A stretch of 64,000 bases of DNA, taken from the NCBI RefSeq assembly GCF_002086735.1, contig NZ_MVIJ01000020.1, forward strand, positions 1 through 64,000, written 5' to 3'. Positions 26,132 to 34,820 of the stretch are shown here, piece by piece. Position 1 is the stretch's first letter, and every line of letters starts with the position of its first letter. This DNA is from Mycobacterium scrofulaceum. Its GTDB lineage: Bacteria; Actinomycetota; Actinomycetes; Mycobacteriales; Mycobacteriaceae. Under the pieces are notes generated by a model, which saw only the letters and a program-made list of their open reading frames with translations, searched no databases and was not told where the DNA came from. Both the position numbers and the translations under genes were made by a program.

Positions 26132-26599
26132 TCACAGGTTGTCGGCGCCCCATTCGGCCAGCCGGCGTTCGCGCTCGGTGGCGTCGACGTCTTCGACCCG
26201 CGTCATGATCGACCATCGCTGCCCGAACGGGTCGGTGATGGACCCAAAGCGGTCGCCGGTGACGAAAGTCTGGGCCGCCTCCCGCAGCGTGGCGCCGGCT
26301 TTCGCCGCCCGCTCCAGCACGTCGTCGACGTCCGCGCAATACAACACGATGGAGTGGGTCACGCCCTGGGTGCGGCCGGGGGCCTCCAGCTGATAGCGAG
26401 GGTTGGGATCGGACAGCTGCAGCCTGCCGTGCCCGAAGTCCAGTTCGGCGTGGGCGACCGTGTCATCGGGCCCGGGCATCTTCTCGACGAGCACCGCACC
26501 GAAGACATCGGTGTAGAACTCGATGGCGGCCGCAGCGCCGTCGACGACCAGAAACGGGGTCAAACTCGTGTAGCCCATGGGGATCGGTTCGGGGATCAT
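26132..26599 (-). CDS. VOC-superfamily (PhnB/glyoxalase-like) protein
   Basis: 155 aa from ATG 26599; the ATG at 26578 (MGYTSLTPF) is a possible alternative. Beta-alpha-beta modules: YTSLTPFLVVDGAAAAIEFY, FGHGRLQLSDPN, and RFGSITDPFGQRWSIMTRVE, the PhnB-type ending. VOC proteins are small metal-dependent lyases, dioxygenases or resistance proteins; the reaction is not predictable. It is divergent from an AraC-type gene with only 27 bases between starts, so the two are probably co-regulated. Confidence 0.8.
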   Translation of the reverse strand: MIPEPIPMGYTSLTPFLVVDGAAAAIEFYTDVFGAVLVEKMPGPDDTVAHAELDFGHGRLQLSDPNPRYQLEAPGRTQGVTHSIVLYCADVDDVLERAAKAGATLREAAQTFVTGDRFGSITDPFGQRWSIMTRVEDVDATERERRLAEWGADNL

Positions 26600-26626
26600 G
26601 TCGTTCAGCTTGGCTAGATTCGTCGC

Positions 26627-27457
26627 GTGGAGGCTTGGAAAAACGCGCCACCGTCAGCTGTGCCGGAGCCCGGAGTGGTCGGGCGCGCCACCACGGGGGC
26701 GGTGTTCGAGCTCGACCGCGCGGCGCCTTCGGAACGGACTGCCGAATTCGTCGAGCATTTCTGGTCGGTGCGCTGGGACCTGACCGGGCGGGCCCCGCAG
26801 CAAAGCCTGGTGATCACCTTCCCCTCGATCAACCTCACCCACGAGTGGGGCACCGATTCGCCGCGCCATGGGTTCACCTTGCCCGCGACCTTGGTGCACG
26901 GAGTGGTCCAGCGGATCTTCGCCATCGAGCTGTCGGGGCGCGGCGCGGTTGTCGGCGCCCGTTTCCGGCCCGGCGGGTTCACCGCACGGTTCGGGTGCGA
27001 CGCCAGCGAGCTGACGGGCCGGATTATCTCCGTCGGCGATGACTTGTTCGGTGGCCCAGTTCATTTCGACGATGACGCCGACGCCGCGACCGCGCAATTG
27101 GACGCCCTTATCGGGGCGCGCCCCGTCGCCGACCCGACCTATGCGTCACTCACCGCGCTGCTGAACCGCATGCGTGACGACGACGCCTTGCTGCGAGTGC
27201 AGCACGTGATGGCGTGCTCGCCGTGGAGCGCGCGAACCACCCAGAGGGTGTTCCGCCGGTATGTCGGTGTGCCGGTGAAATGGGTCCTGTGCCGTTACCG
27301 ACTGCAGCAGGCGGCGTTGGCCATCGAAACCGACCGGGGCGTCGACTTCGCCGATCTGGCGGTTCGCTTCGGCTGGTACGACCAGGCGCACTTCACCAAC
27401 GACTTCCGGTCGATGCTGGGCTGCAGCCCCGGCGAGTACGCCCAGCGATACGCCTGA
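26627..27457 (+). CDS. AraC-family regulator with DUF6597-like N-terminus
   Basis: 276 aa from GTG. The N-terminal domain (FVEHFWSVRWDLTGRAPQQ, then GARFRPGGF) is the usual sensor part of this group. The C-terminal AraC HTH pair is at about 190-270 (WSARTTQRVFRRYVGVPVKW and FADLAVRFGWYDQAHFTNDF). It likely controls the divergent VOC gene. I do not recall this pair in M. tuberculosis. Confidence 0.85.
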   Translation: MEAWKNAPPSAVPEPGVVGRATTGAVFELDRAAPSERTAEFVEHFWSVRWDLTGRAPQQSLVITFPSINLTHEWGTDSPRHGFTLPATLVHGVVQRIFAIELSGRGAVVGARFRPGGFTARFGCDASELTGRIISVGDDLFGGPVHFDDDADAATAQLDALIGARPVADPTYASLTALLNRMRDDDALLRVQHVMACSPWSARTTQRVFRRYVGVPVKWVLCRYRLQQAALAIETDRGVDFADLAVRFGWYDQAHFTNDFRSMLGCSPGEYAQRYA

Positions 27458-27504
27458 GCGCGCCGCGCGCGCCGGTCTGCGCAGGTCAGCCCCCACACCG
27501 GGGT

Positions 27505-28254
27505 ATGGTGCTTGATGTGGTGAGAATGCCTCGACCCGCTCGACCCCATCCGAGCGCCAAGCCCGGGGCGAAGGTCGACGCGCGCAGCGAGCGCTGGCGC
27601 GAGCACCGCAAGAAGGTGCGCGGCGAAATCGTCGACGCGGCCTTCCGCGCCATCGACCGGCTGGGGCCCGAGCTGAGCGTGCGGGAGATCGCCGAGGAGG
27701 CCGGCACCGCCAAGCCCAAGATCTACCGGCATTTCCACGACAAGTCGGACCTGTTCCAGGCCATCGGGGAACGGCTGCGGGACATGTTGTGGGCGGCGAT
27801 CTTCCCGTCCATCGACCTGAAGACGGATTCGTCCCGCGAGGTGATCCGGCGCGCGGTCGAGGAGTACGTCAACCTGGTCGACCAACACCCCAACGTGCTG
27901 CGGGTCTTCATCCAGGGCCGTTCCGCGGCGAGCCCCCAGATCCTCAACGAGGGCCGTGGGATCACCCTGGCCGTGGCCGACATGTTCGACAACGAGTTGC
28001 GCGAGATGGAACTCGACCACGCGGCGTTCGAACTGGCCGGGAATGCGGCCTTCGGGTCGGCGTCGTCGGCCACCGAATGGTGGCTGGGGCCCGACGCCGA
28101 CAGCCCGCGCCGCATGCCGCGCGAGCAGTTCGTCGCCCACCTGACGACGATCATGGTCGGGGTCATCGTCGGCACCGCCGAGGCGCTCGGCATCCGCATG
28201 GACCCCGACCAGCCCATCCACAGCGTGGTGCCGGCCAACCGCGCCGCGGGCTGA
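27505..28254 (+). CDS. TetR-family regulator
   Basis: 249 aa from ATG 27505; GTG 27520 or ATG 27526 are also possible. After a basic N-terminus (MPRPARPHPSAKPGAK), the HTH lies at about 45-90 (LGPELSVREIAEEAGTAKPK, then IYRHFHDKSDLFQ). The C-terminal domain is TetR_C-like. It precedes a Baeyer-Villiger oxygenase gene by 104 bases, as in Rv3050c-Rv3049c. A palindrome in that gap is its likely operator. Confidence 0.87.
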   Translation: MVLDVVRMPRPARPHPSAKPGAKVDARSERWREHRKKVRGEIVDAAFRAIDRLGPELSVREIAEEAGTAKPKIYRHFHDKSDLFQAIGERLRDMLWAAIFPSIDLKTDSSREVIRRAVEEYVNLVDQHPNVLRVFIQGRSAASPQILNEGRGITLAVADMFDNELREMELDHAAFELAGNAAFGSASSATEWWLGPDADSPRRMPREQFVAHLTTIMVGVIVGTAEALGIRMDPDQPIHSVVPANRAAG

Positions 28255-28268
28255 GGACTTTCGGCACG

Positions 28269-28328
28269 TTGACATCGTTGCGGCGGTCGTCGACACTCGT
28301 GCCATCCGATACCCTGGGTACTGGGTAT
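28269..28328 (+). promoter_or_regulatory. Promoter-like TTGACA and palindrome before the oxygenase gene
   Basis: TTGACA (28269-28274) is a full -35 hexamer. Downstream, ATACCC and GGGTAT arms (28309-28314, 28323-28328) enclose the second symmetric core TACCCTGGGTA, 30 bases before the GTG of the oxygenase. It could be a TetR operator between promoter and gene. Confidence 0.5.
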
Positions 28329-28358
28329 TTCGCGAGCTGACAGGAAGACCGACCCACC

Positions 28359-29903
28359 GTGACCGACGTCATCACACAAGCCGAGCCGACCAACGCGCAC
28401 CAGCCCGTGCACGCGCGCGCCATCATCATCGGGACCGGGTTCTCCGGCCTGGGCATGGCGATCAAGCTGCAGCAGCAAGGCGTCGACTTCGTCATCCTGG
28501 AAAAGTTCGGCGACGTCGGCGGCACGTGGCGCGACAACAGCTACCCCGGCTGCGCCTGTGACATCCCGTCGCACCTGTACTCGTTCTCGTTCGAGCCCAA
28601 ACCCGACTGGCACAACCCGTTCTCCTACCAACCCGAGATCTGGGACTACCTCAAGGGCGTCACCGAGAAATACGGGCTGCGCCGCTACATCCGGTTCAAC
28701 TCGCACGTCGACCGCGCCCACTGGGACGACGAAGAGCAGCGCTGGCACGTCTTCACCGAGGACGGGCGCGAGTTCGTGGGGCAATTCTTGATCTCGGGCG
28801 CGGGCGCGCTGCACATCCCCGCCATGCCCGACATCGAGGGTCGCGACGAATTCCGCGGTCCCGCTTTCCATTCCGCCGAATGGGACCACAGCGTCGATCT
28901 GACCGGCAAGCGGGTCGCGATGATCGGCACCGGCGCCAGCGCGATCCAGATCGTCCCGGAGATCGTGGGGCAGGTCGCCGAACTGCAGCTCTACCAACGC
29001 ACGCCGCCGTGGGTGGTGCCGCGCTCCAACCCCGAGATTCCGGTCGCCGTGCGCCGGGCCATGGCGAACGTCCCCGGGCTGCGCGCGCTGGTGCGTCTGG
29101 CGATTTATTGGGGGCAGGAGGCGCTGGCCTTCGGCATGACCAAGCACCCGAACGCGCTGAAGTTCATCGAGGCGTACGTCAAGTACAACATCCGCCGCTC
29201 GGTCAAGGACCGCGAGCTGCGCCGCAAGCTGACCCCGCACTACCGCATCGGGTGCAAGCGAATCCTGAACTCCTCCACCTATTACCCGGCGGTGGCGGAC
29301 CCGAAGACCGAACTGATCACCGAACACATCGAGCGGATCACGCCCGGCGGGATCGTCACGGCCGACGGCAAGGAGCGCGAAGTCGACGTGATCGTGTACG
29401 GCACCGGCTTCCACGTCACCGACTCCTACACCTACGTCCAGATCAAGGGGCGCAACGGCGAAGACCTGGTGGACCGGTGGAACCGCGAGGGCATCGCCGC
29501 CCACCACGGCGTCACCGTCGCCGACATGCCCAACCTGTTCTTCCTGTTGGGGCCCAACACCGGCCTGGGGCACAACTCGGTGGTGTTCATGATCGAGTCC
29601 CAGATCCGCTACGTCGCCAGCGCGATCAAGGCCTGCGACAAGCGCGGCGCCCAGGCGCTGGCGCCGACGCGCGCCGCGCAGGACGCGTTCAACGACGAGC
29701 TGCAGCGCCGGCTGGGGCCGTCGGTGTGGAACAGCGGCGGGTGCAGCAGTTGGTATCTCGACGAGCACGGCAAGAACACCGTGCTCTGGGGCGGGTACAC
29801 CTGGGAGTACTGGCGCGACACCCGGTCCATCAAGCCCGAGGAGTACCAGTTCTTCGGCAACGGCTCACGCGCCGACCGCCGCGCGGCGGCCGTTCGGGGC
29901 TGA
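28359..29903 (+). CDS. Flavin-containing Baeyer-Villiger-type monooxygenase
   Basis: 514 aa. FAD motif IIIGTGFSGLGMAIKL, NADPH motif MIGTGASAIQIVPEI, and the fingerprint FRGPAFHSAEWDH (FxGxxxHxxxW), plus VIVYGTGFHVTDSY. It oxygenates ketones or lipids using NADPH and O2; the substrate is unknown. It corresponds to Rv3049c. Its last 39 bases overlap the convergent SDR gene. Confidence 0.93.
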   Translation: MTDVITQAEPTNAHQPVHARAIIIGTGFSGLGMAIKLQQQGVDFVILEKFGDVGGTWRDNSYPGCACDIPSHLYSFSFEPKPDWHNPFSYQPEIWDYLKGVTEKYGLRRYIRFNSHVDRAHWDDEEQRWHVFTEDGREFVGQFLISGAGALHIPAMPDIEGRDEFRGPAFHSAEWDHSVDLTGKRVAMIGTGASAIQIVPEIVGQVAELQLYQRTPPWVVPRSNPEIPVAVRRAMANVPGLRALVRLAIYWGQEALAFGMTKHPNALKFIEAYVKYNIRRSVKDRELRRKLTPHYRIGCKRILNSSTYYPAVADPKTELITEHIERITPGGIVTADGKEREVDVIVYGTGFHVTDSYTYVQIKGRNGEDLVDRWNREGIAAHHGVTVADMPNLFFLLGPNTGLGHNSVVFMIESQIRYVASAIKACDKRGAQALAPTRAAQDAFNDELQRRLGPSVWNSGGCSSWYLDEHGKNTVLWGGYTWEYWRDTRSIKPEEYQFFGNGSRADRRAAAVRG

Positions 29904-30773
29904 GCTCTTAGCGAATGAGCGAAGGCTCAGGCGCACGATGCGATCCAGAACCCGGTCGGATACGACGCGGCTGACCCGCGTGAGGATCGCGGCGTCGCGA
30001 CCAATGGTGTAGCGGGTCCGGGGACGGGACGCGGTGGCCGCCTTGACGATCACCTTGGCGGCGTATTCGGCCGACACGCCATCCTCGCCGAACGATCGGG
30101 CTTGTGCGGTGACGGCTGCTGCGAGGGCGTCGTAGCGTGCGAGCTGGGTAGGGGTCATGTCGGCCATCAGTGCCTCCGCGGTGGCGATTCCCCGCTCGGC
30201 CATTTCGGTTATGACCGCGCCGGGTTCGACGACGACAACCTTGACCCCGAGATCGCCGATCTCGCGGCGCAGGGCATCGCTGACCGCCTCGAGCGCGAAC
30301 TTCGAACCGGCGTATGCGCCATAGGTGGGCAAGACGACCTTGCCGCCGACGGAACTTATGTTCACGACGGTGCCTTTGCTGCCTAACAGGGCCGGCAGCA
30401 GCGCCTGGGTCATCGCGATGTGTCCGAACAGGTTGACCTCGAACTGCGTGCGCCACTGCGCCATCGGCAACGTCTCCACCGGCGCGTTGATCGCGATCCC
30501 GGCGTTGTTGACCAGCGCGCGAAGGGGGCGGTGCAGTGGATCGTTCGCGACGCGGCCGGCGATTGCCGTGACGTCCGACTCGACCGTGATGTCCAGGATG
30601 TGCGGTTCGATACGATCCGCCCGCAGCGCGTCGGCGTCGACGTCGCGACGCACACCGGCGAGCACGTGAAAACCATTGCGGGCCAACAACTGTGCGGTAG
30701 CAGCGCCCATGCCTGTGGATGCACCGGTCACGACGATCAGCTGGTTGCGGTCGGTGGAATGCGGGGAACTCAT
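29865..30773 (-). CDS. Short-chain dehydrogenase, divergent from tetR
   Basis: 302 aa from ATG 30773, chosen because CTGGAG lies seven bases upstream. The longer frame from 30809 would start inside the operator palindrome. Motifs: IVVTGASTGMGAATAQLLA, NNAG, NISSVGGKVVLPTYGAYAGSK. It resembles classical SDRs of broad substrate range. The divergent TetR and two operators suggest tight substrate-inducible control. The 3' end overlaps the oxygenase gene. Confidence 0.85.
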   Translation of the reverse strand: MSSPHSTDRNQLIVVTGASTGMGAATAQLLARNGFHVLAGVRRDVDADALRADRIEPHILDITVESDVTAIAGRVANDPLHRPLRALVNNAGIAINAPVETLPMAQWRTQFEVNLFGHIAMTQALLPALLGSKGTVVNISSVGGKVVLPTYGAYAGSKFALEAVSDALRREIGDLGVKVVVVEPGAVITEMAERGIATAEALMADMTPTQLARYDALAAAVTAQARSFGEDGVSAEYAAKVIVKAATASRPRTRYTIGRDAAILTRVSRVVSDRVLDRIVRLSLRSFAKSSAPNGRRAAVGA

Positions 30774-30789
30774 GGTGGTCTCCAGGACG

Positions 30790-30841
30790 GTTTGAGTTGA
30801 CGTTGTCATCTCAAACTAACAGCTTGGTTGACGTTGTCAAC
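30790..30841. promoter_or_regulatory. Two TTGACGTTGTCA operators between SDR and tetR
   Basis: Site A spans 30790-30816, with arms GTTTGAG/CTCAAAC around TTGACGTTGTCA. Site B, GTTGACGTTGTCAAC, is at 30827-30841. The 12-base core is identical, 31 bases apart, in a 93-base divergent gap, a classic TetR arrangement controlling both genes. Confidence 0.75.
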
Positions 30842-30866
30842 TGGAGCGCCGTCATATGCTCGGCGG

Positions 30867-31442
30867 GTGACGACACGTGCGGAGAGCGCGGCGGCCACTC
30901 GCCGTTCGCTACTCGAGGCCGCGGAGGTTCTGCTCGACCTCGGCGGAGTCGAGGCCGTGACGCTGCGAGAGGTGGGCGCCCGCAGCGGCGTGTCGCGCTC
31001 GGCCGCGTACCGCCACTTCGCCGATAAGCAATCGCTGCTCACCGTCCTCGCCACGAACGCGCTGAGCGAATTGGGCGATGCCCTCGAGGCGCTGACCGCC
31101 AGCGACGACCCGCCCGAGGTCACCTTGCGCTCCGGTCTGCTTTCGCTGATCGCCCTCGGCCGCGACCGGCCGCACCTTTATCGCCTGATGTTCACCCCGC
31201 CGCCGGGCGAACCCCCTGAGGCGGCCGTCCGGGCCGCCGAACGCACGCAGGACCTGTTCCTGGGCATCGTGGGTCGCATCACCGGGCCCCGGCGGGCACG
31301 CCTGTACGGCGCGCTGCTTCTCACGACCGCCCACGGCATCACCGGCTTGGACCTCAGCGGCCACCTCGATCTGGATAAGTGGCACACCGACGCCGAGGAA
31401 CTCGTGGACACGATCATCGCCCTGTTGCCCAAGGGGAAGTAA
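30867..31442 (+). CDS. TetR-family repressor
   Basis: 191 aa from GTG 30867; the upstream TTG lies inside operator site B. HTH at about 10-55 (LLEAAEVLLDLGGVEAVTLR, then GVSRSAAYRHFADKQSLL). The C-terminal part resembles the WHG/TetR_C_13 type. It probably binds the two palindromes just upstream and represses itself and the SDR. Confidence 0.87.
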   Translation: MTTRAESAAATRRSLLEAAEVLLDLGGVEAVTLREVGARSGVSRSAAYRHFADKQSLLTVLATNALSELGDALEALTASDDPPEVTLRSGLLSLIALGRDRPHLYRLMFTPPPGEPPEAAVRAAERTQDLFLGIVGRITGPRRARLYGALLLTTAHGITGLDLSGHLDLDKWHTDAEELVDTIIALLPKGK

Positions 31443-31448
31443 GGCGGA

Positions 31449-31994
31449 TCAGGCCCCGCGCCTGAGGAGTTCGGTAAAGGCTCGCGCGGCGGCGTCGACG
31501 CCGGCGACGTCATTGGTGGCGACCAGATCGAGCAGCAGGCCCCTGGTGACGGCCAGCCCGAGCCTTGCCATCGCGCCGTCGTAGGGGACGCCTGCGGTGG
31601 CCGTCTCGACCTCGCGCAGCCAGCCGTCGACGGCGCCGGGAACCATTTGCGTGAAAGGCTTTTCGCCCTGGGCCGCGCGCGCGTAGCACTCGAAGAAGAG
31701 CCGTTCCAGTTGGCGCAATTCGGGACGACGAAGGTCGGCCCACATCGCGGCGAAGCCCTCGGCCGGATCCTCCGGCAAGCCGGGAACCAGAGACATCTGG
31801 CGGCGCTCGGCCTCCTCGACGATCGCGATCAGCAGATCTTCGCGAGAGCCGAAGTGGTGCAACAGCATCCGGTGGCTGGTGCCGACCGCGGCGGCGACGT
31901 CGCGAAGCGAGCGGTTGCCGATCCCGTTCGCGGCGAACTCATCGAAGAGCGCATGCAGCAGTTCGCGGCGCCGTTCGGAATCAGTGCGCGCCAT
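31449..31994 (-). CDS. TetR-family regulator, second gene of an SRPBCC-tetR operon
   Basis: 181 aa from ATG 31994. HTH at about 10-55 (ELLHALFDEFAANGIGNRSL, then VGTSHRMLLHHFGSREDLL), and a helical ligand domain ending FTELLRRGA. It overlaps the end of the preceding SRPBCC gene by 14 bases, so both come from one message. The palindrome at that message's start is its likely operator. It converges with the previous TetR gene, ending 7 bases away. Confidence 0.87.
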   Translation of the reverse strand: MARTDSERRRELLHALFDEFAANGIGNRSLRDVAAAVGTSHRMLLHHFGSREDLLIAIVEEAERRQMSLVPGLPEDPAEGFAAMWADLRRPELRQLERLFFECYARAAQGEKPFTQMVPGAVDGWLREVETATAGVPYDGAMARLGLAVTRGLLLDLVATNDVAGVDAAARAFTELLRRGA

Positions 31995-32424
31995 CGGCGC
32001 GGCTGAACTGTTCAGACCGGGCCTTGAGTCCCTGGGCCTCCAGTTCGAGGAAGCGCTTGGTCTTCTCGGCCATCAACCGGCCGACCAGCGCGCCGAGCAC
32101 ACCGCGCTGGTCCAGTTGCTGGCGCACCAGCGTGCGACCGCCGGGTTGCGCGATCACGTCGTGCCGGGCGCTCACCCGGACGCCGGGGGAGCGTTGCACC
32201 CAGGTCCACGACGTGCCGGGGGCGAGCTCGGTGACCTTCCAGATCAGCTTCGCCATGCCGGGCTGCTTGATCGCGAACCGCCTGCCGACCTCGAGCGCGG
32301 GCCCGTCGCGCCCGGTCAGCGAGGTCACCGAGGCGGTCCATTCGGGCCAGCGCTGCACCTCGCTGAAGACATCCCACACCAGCTGCGGCGGCGCATCGAT
32401 CTCGATACTGTCTTCGGTAATCAT
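31981..32424 (-). CDS. SRPBCC (polyketide cyclase/START-like) family protein
   Basis: 147 aa from ATG 32424 (MITEDSIEIDAPPQLVWDVF). The helix-grip fold is indicated by PPQLVWDVFSEVQRWPEW and by SARHDVIAQPGGRTLVRQQL. Such proteins bind hydrophobic ligands or act as cyclases. The start codon lies at the edge of a perfect palindrome and no ribosome site is visible before it, so a leaderless transcript is possible. Confidence 0.82.
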   Translation of the reverse strand: MITEDSIEIDAPPQLVWDVFSEVQRWPEWTASVTSLTGRDGPALEVGRRFAIKQPGMAKLIWKVTELAPGTSWTWVQRSPGVRVSARHDVIAQPGGRTLVRQQLDQRGVLGALVGRLMAEKTKRFLELEAQGLKARSEQFSRADGAH

Positions 32425-32440
32425 GTACCAAATGGTACAT
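32423..32440. promoter_or_regulatory. Palindrome ATGTACCAAATGGTACAT overlapping the SRPBCC start
   Basis: Eight-base perfect arms around two central bases. The left edge contains the minus-strand ATG itself. A regulator bound here would block transcription start and, on a leaderless mRNA, cover the first codon. The operon's own TetR is the candidate. Confidence 0.7.
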
Positions 32441-32536
32441 CGGAACGGGTGGCCTTGGAATGGGGCTCCAGGGCTCGGAAATCGCGGAATACTGGGGTAG
32501 GTGCAATTGAATGCGGGGTTCGTCCACGACACGCAA

Positions 32537-32584
32537 ACACAAGTTCTTGTGTTCCGCGGTGTTGTCGTACCCCAGGGGTAGTGT
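32537..32584 (+). promoter_or_regulatory. Two NrdR boxes upstream of nrdF2
   Basis: Box 1 ACACAAGTTCTTGTGT (32537-32552) is nearly symmetric and fits the NrdR consensus very well. Box 2 ACCCCAGGGGTAGTGT (32569-32584) starts 32 bases later. Box 2 and the following bases share the stretch GTAGTGTTT with the nrdH promoter. This suggests coordinated control of the two nrd loci. Confidence 0.75.
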
Positions 32585-32621
32585 TTGGAGCCTGACGTCC
32601 CTCAGGCAAAACGGCGTGTGA

Positions 32622-33608
<987 letters not shown>

Positions 33609-33627
33609 CACCGCAGACGGGTTGAGA

Positions 33628-33675
33628 ATCGGGCCGGCCGCACCGTCGGGGGGGAGGGACTGGGGCCGGCCCGAT
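33628..33675. terminator. Hairpin between nrdF2 and the convergent nuclease-like gene
   Basis: Perfect 12-bp arms ATCGGGCCGGCC (33628-33639) and GGCCGGCCCGAT (33664-33675), 20 bases after the nrdF2 stop. It can serve as a terminator from either side. Confidence 0.65.
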
Positions 33676-33684
33676 CTCCTATTC

Positions 33685-34254
33685 CTACACCCGCGGCGCC
33701 GGATTTCTTCCCGTCGGGTTCTTATCGCTCCCCACGGGCGGCGGCACCCACGCCTGCAGGACCTTGCGGCCGATCAATTGGCAGCCGTGGGTGTGCGCCA
33801 ATTGCCTTGCGGCCCTTGTGAATTCCCGATTGGTGACCACGATGCTCCTCGCGCACCCGTGGTGGCGCGCGCCGGAGACCACCTGCTGGACGGCCGCGAC
33901 GCCCACCGACTTGCCGTAGCGCTTGCACTGGACCGCCACCGAGTGGCCGTCCTTCTCGGCGATCAGGTCGACGCCGTAGTCCCCGACCGGCGGGGTGAAC
34001 GTCACGCGCCAGCCCGCGCGTCGCAGGCGGGCGGCCACATAGCCCTCGAACGCCAGTCCGTCCATGGCGTCGATCGCACGCATGCTGGCGTCTAACCGGC
34101 CGCCGCGCGGCCAGCGACGATTGGTCGACCAGCCGACGATCACCTCGAGCAACAGCGTCACGTAGCACGCCACGAACCCCATCCCCGGGCTGTGGTCGAC
34201 GACGCCGACGAACAGCCCGCAGGCCAGGGGGATGACGACGAGCGCCGTGAGCAC
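33685..34254 (-). CDS. Membrane-anchored Mrr/restriction-endonuclease-like protein
   Basis: 189 aa from GTG 34254. Two hydrophobic segments (about 1-20 and 25-45) are followed by a PD-(D/E)xK nuclease-like domain: GLAFEGYVAARLRRAGW, then GDYGVDLIAEKDGHSVAVQCKRY with the catalytic Asp, Gln and Lys pattern of Mrr_cat. Small Mrr-like membrane proteins are widespread and mostly unstudied; restriction of modified DNA is possible but unproven. A longer start at 34425 would overlap the divergent DUF3349 gene. Confidence 0.75.
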   Translation of the reverse strand: MLTALVVIPLACGLFVGVVDHSPGMGFVACYVTLLLEVIVGWSTNRRWPRGGRLDASMRAIDAMDGLAFEGYVAARLRRAGWRVTFTPPVGDYGVDLIAEKDGHSVAVQCKRYGKSVGVAAVQQVVSGARHHGCARSIVVTNREFTRAARQLAHTHGCQLIGRKVLQAWVPPPVGSDKNPTGRNPAPRV

Positions 34255-34359
34255 GCCTCGATCGTAGGGACGGGCGGCGACAAACGAGCCTTCGACATGT
34301 TCAGGCAGTGAACGACATGTGAATTGTGGGGACGGATCGACGCCTCGCTGGCGCCGGTG

Positions 34360-34818
34360 ATGCCGCTGCCCGACACTGTTCTGGTGACGAAACCCGCCTC
34401 CCCCGAGAAGGATCACCGCCACCATTTCTGCCGTTCAGTGATTCGGTGGCTGCAGGTCGGCTACCCGAACGGCGTTCCCGGTCCGGACCGCGTGCCGTTG
34501 ATGGCCTTGCTGCGCAGCACCCCGCTGACCGAAGACCAGATCCGCGACGTGGTGCGCGAAATCACCAAGGACGGATCCCCGGCGCTTGCTGACCATGTCA
34601 TCGATCGCGACGAGATCGCCGAATTCATCTCCGACATGACCCAATTCGACGCCGGCAAGGAGAACATCATCCGGGTGGCCGCCACGCTGGCCGCGGCCGG
34701 CTGGCCGCTGGCCGGAATCGACGTCAGCGAAGTCGTTCCCGACGACGAGCACGCCGAGGCGGCCGAAGAAATCGCCCGCAGCTGCGCGCACGATGAGACG
34801 TCAGAGGTCGCCTCGTAG
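34360..34818 (+). CDS. DUF3349 protein (Rv3046c-like)
   Basis: 152 aa from ATG 34360; GTG 34324 and GTG 34384 are alternatives. Core signature VIRWLQVGYPNGVPGPDRVP and LMALLRSTPLTEDQIRDVV, then a helical region and an acidic tail. DUF3349 proteins are small helical actinobacterial proteins of unknown function. It converges with adhC with 2 bases between. Confidence 0.8.
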   Translation: MPLPDTVLVTKPASPEKDHRHHFCRSVIRWLQVGYPNGVPGPDRVPLMALLRSTPLTEDQIRDVVREITKDGSPALADHVIDRDEIAEFISDMTQFDAGKENIIRVAATLAAAGWPLAGIDVSEVVPDDEHAEAAEEIARSCAHDETSEVAS

Positions 34819-34820
34819 CC

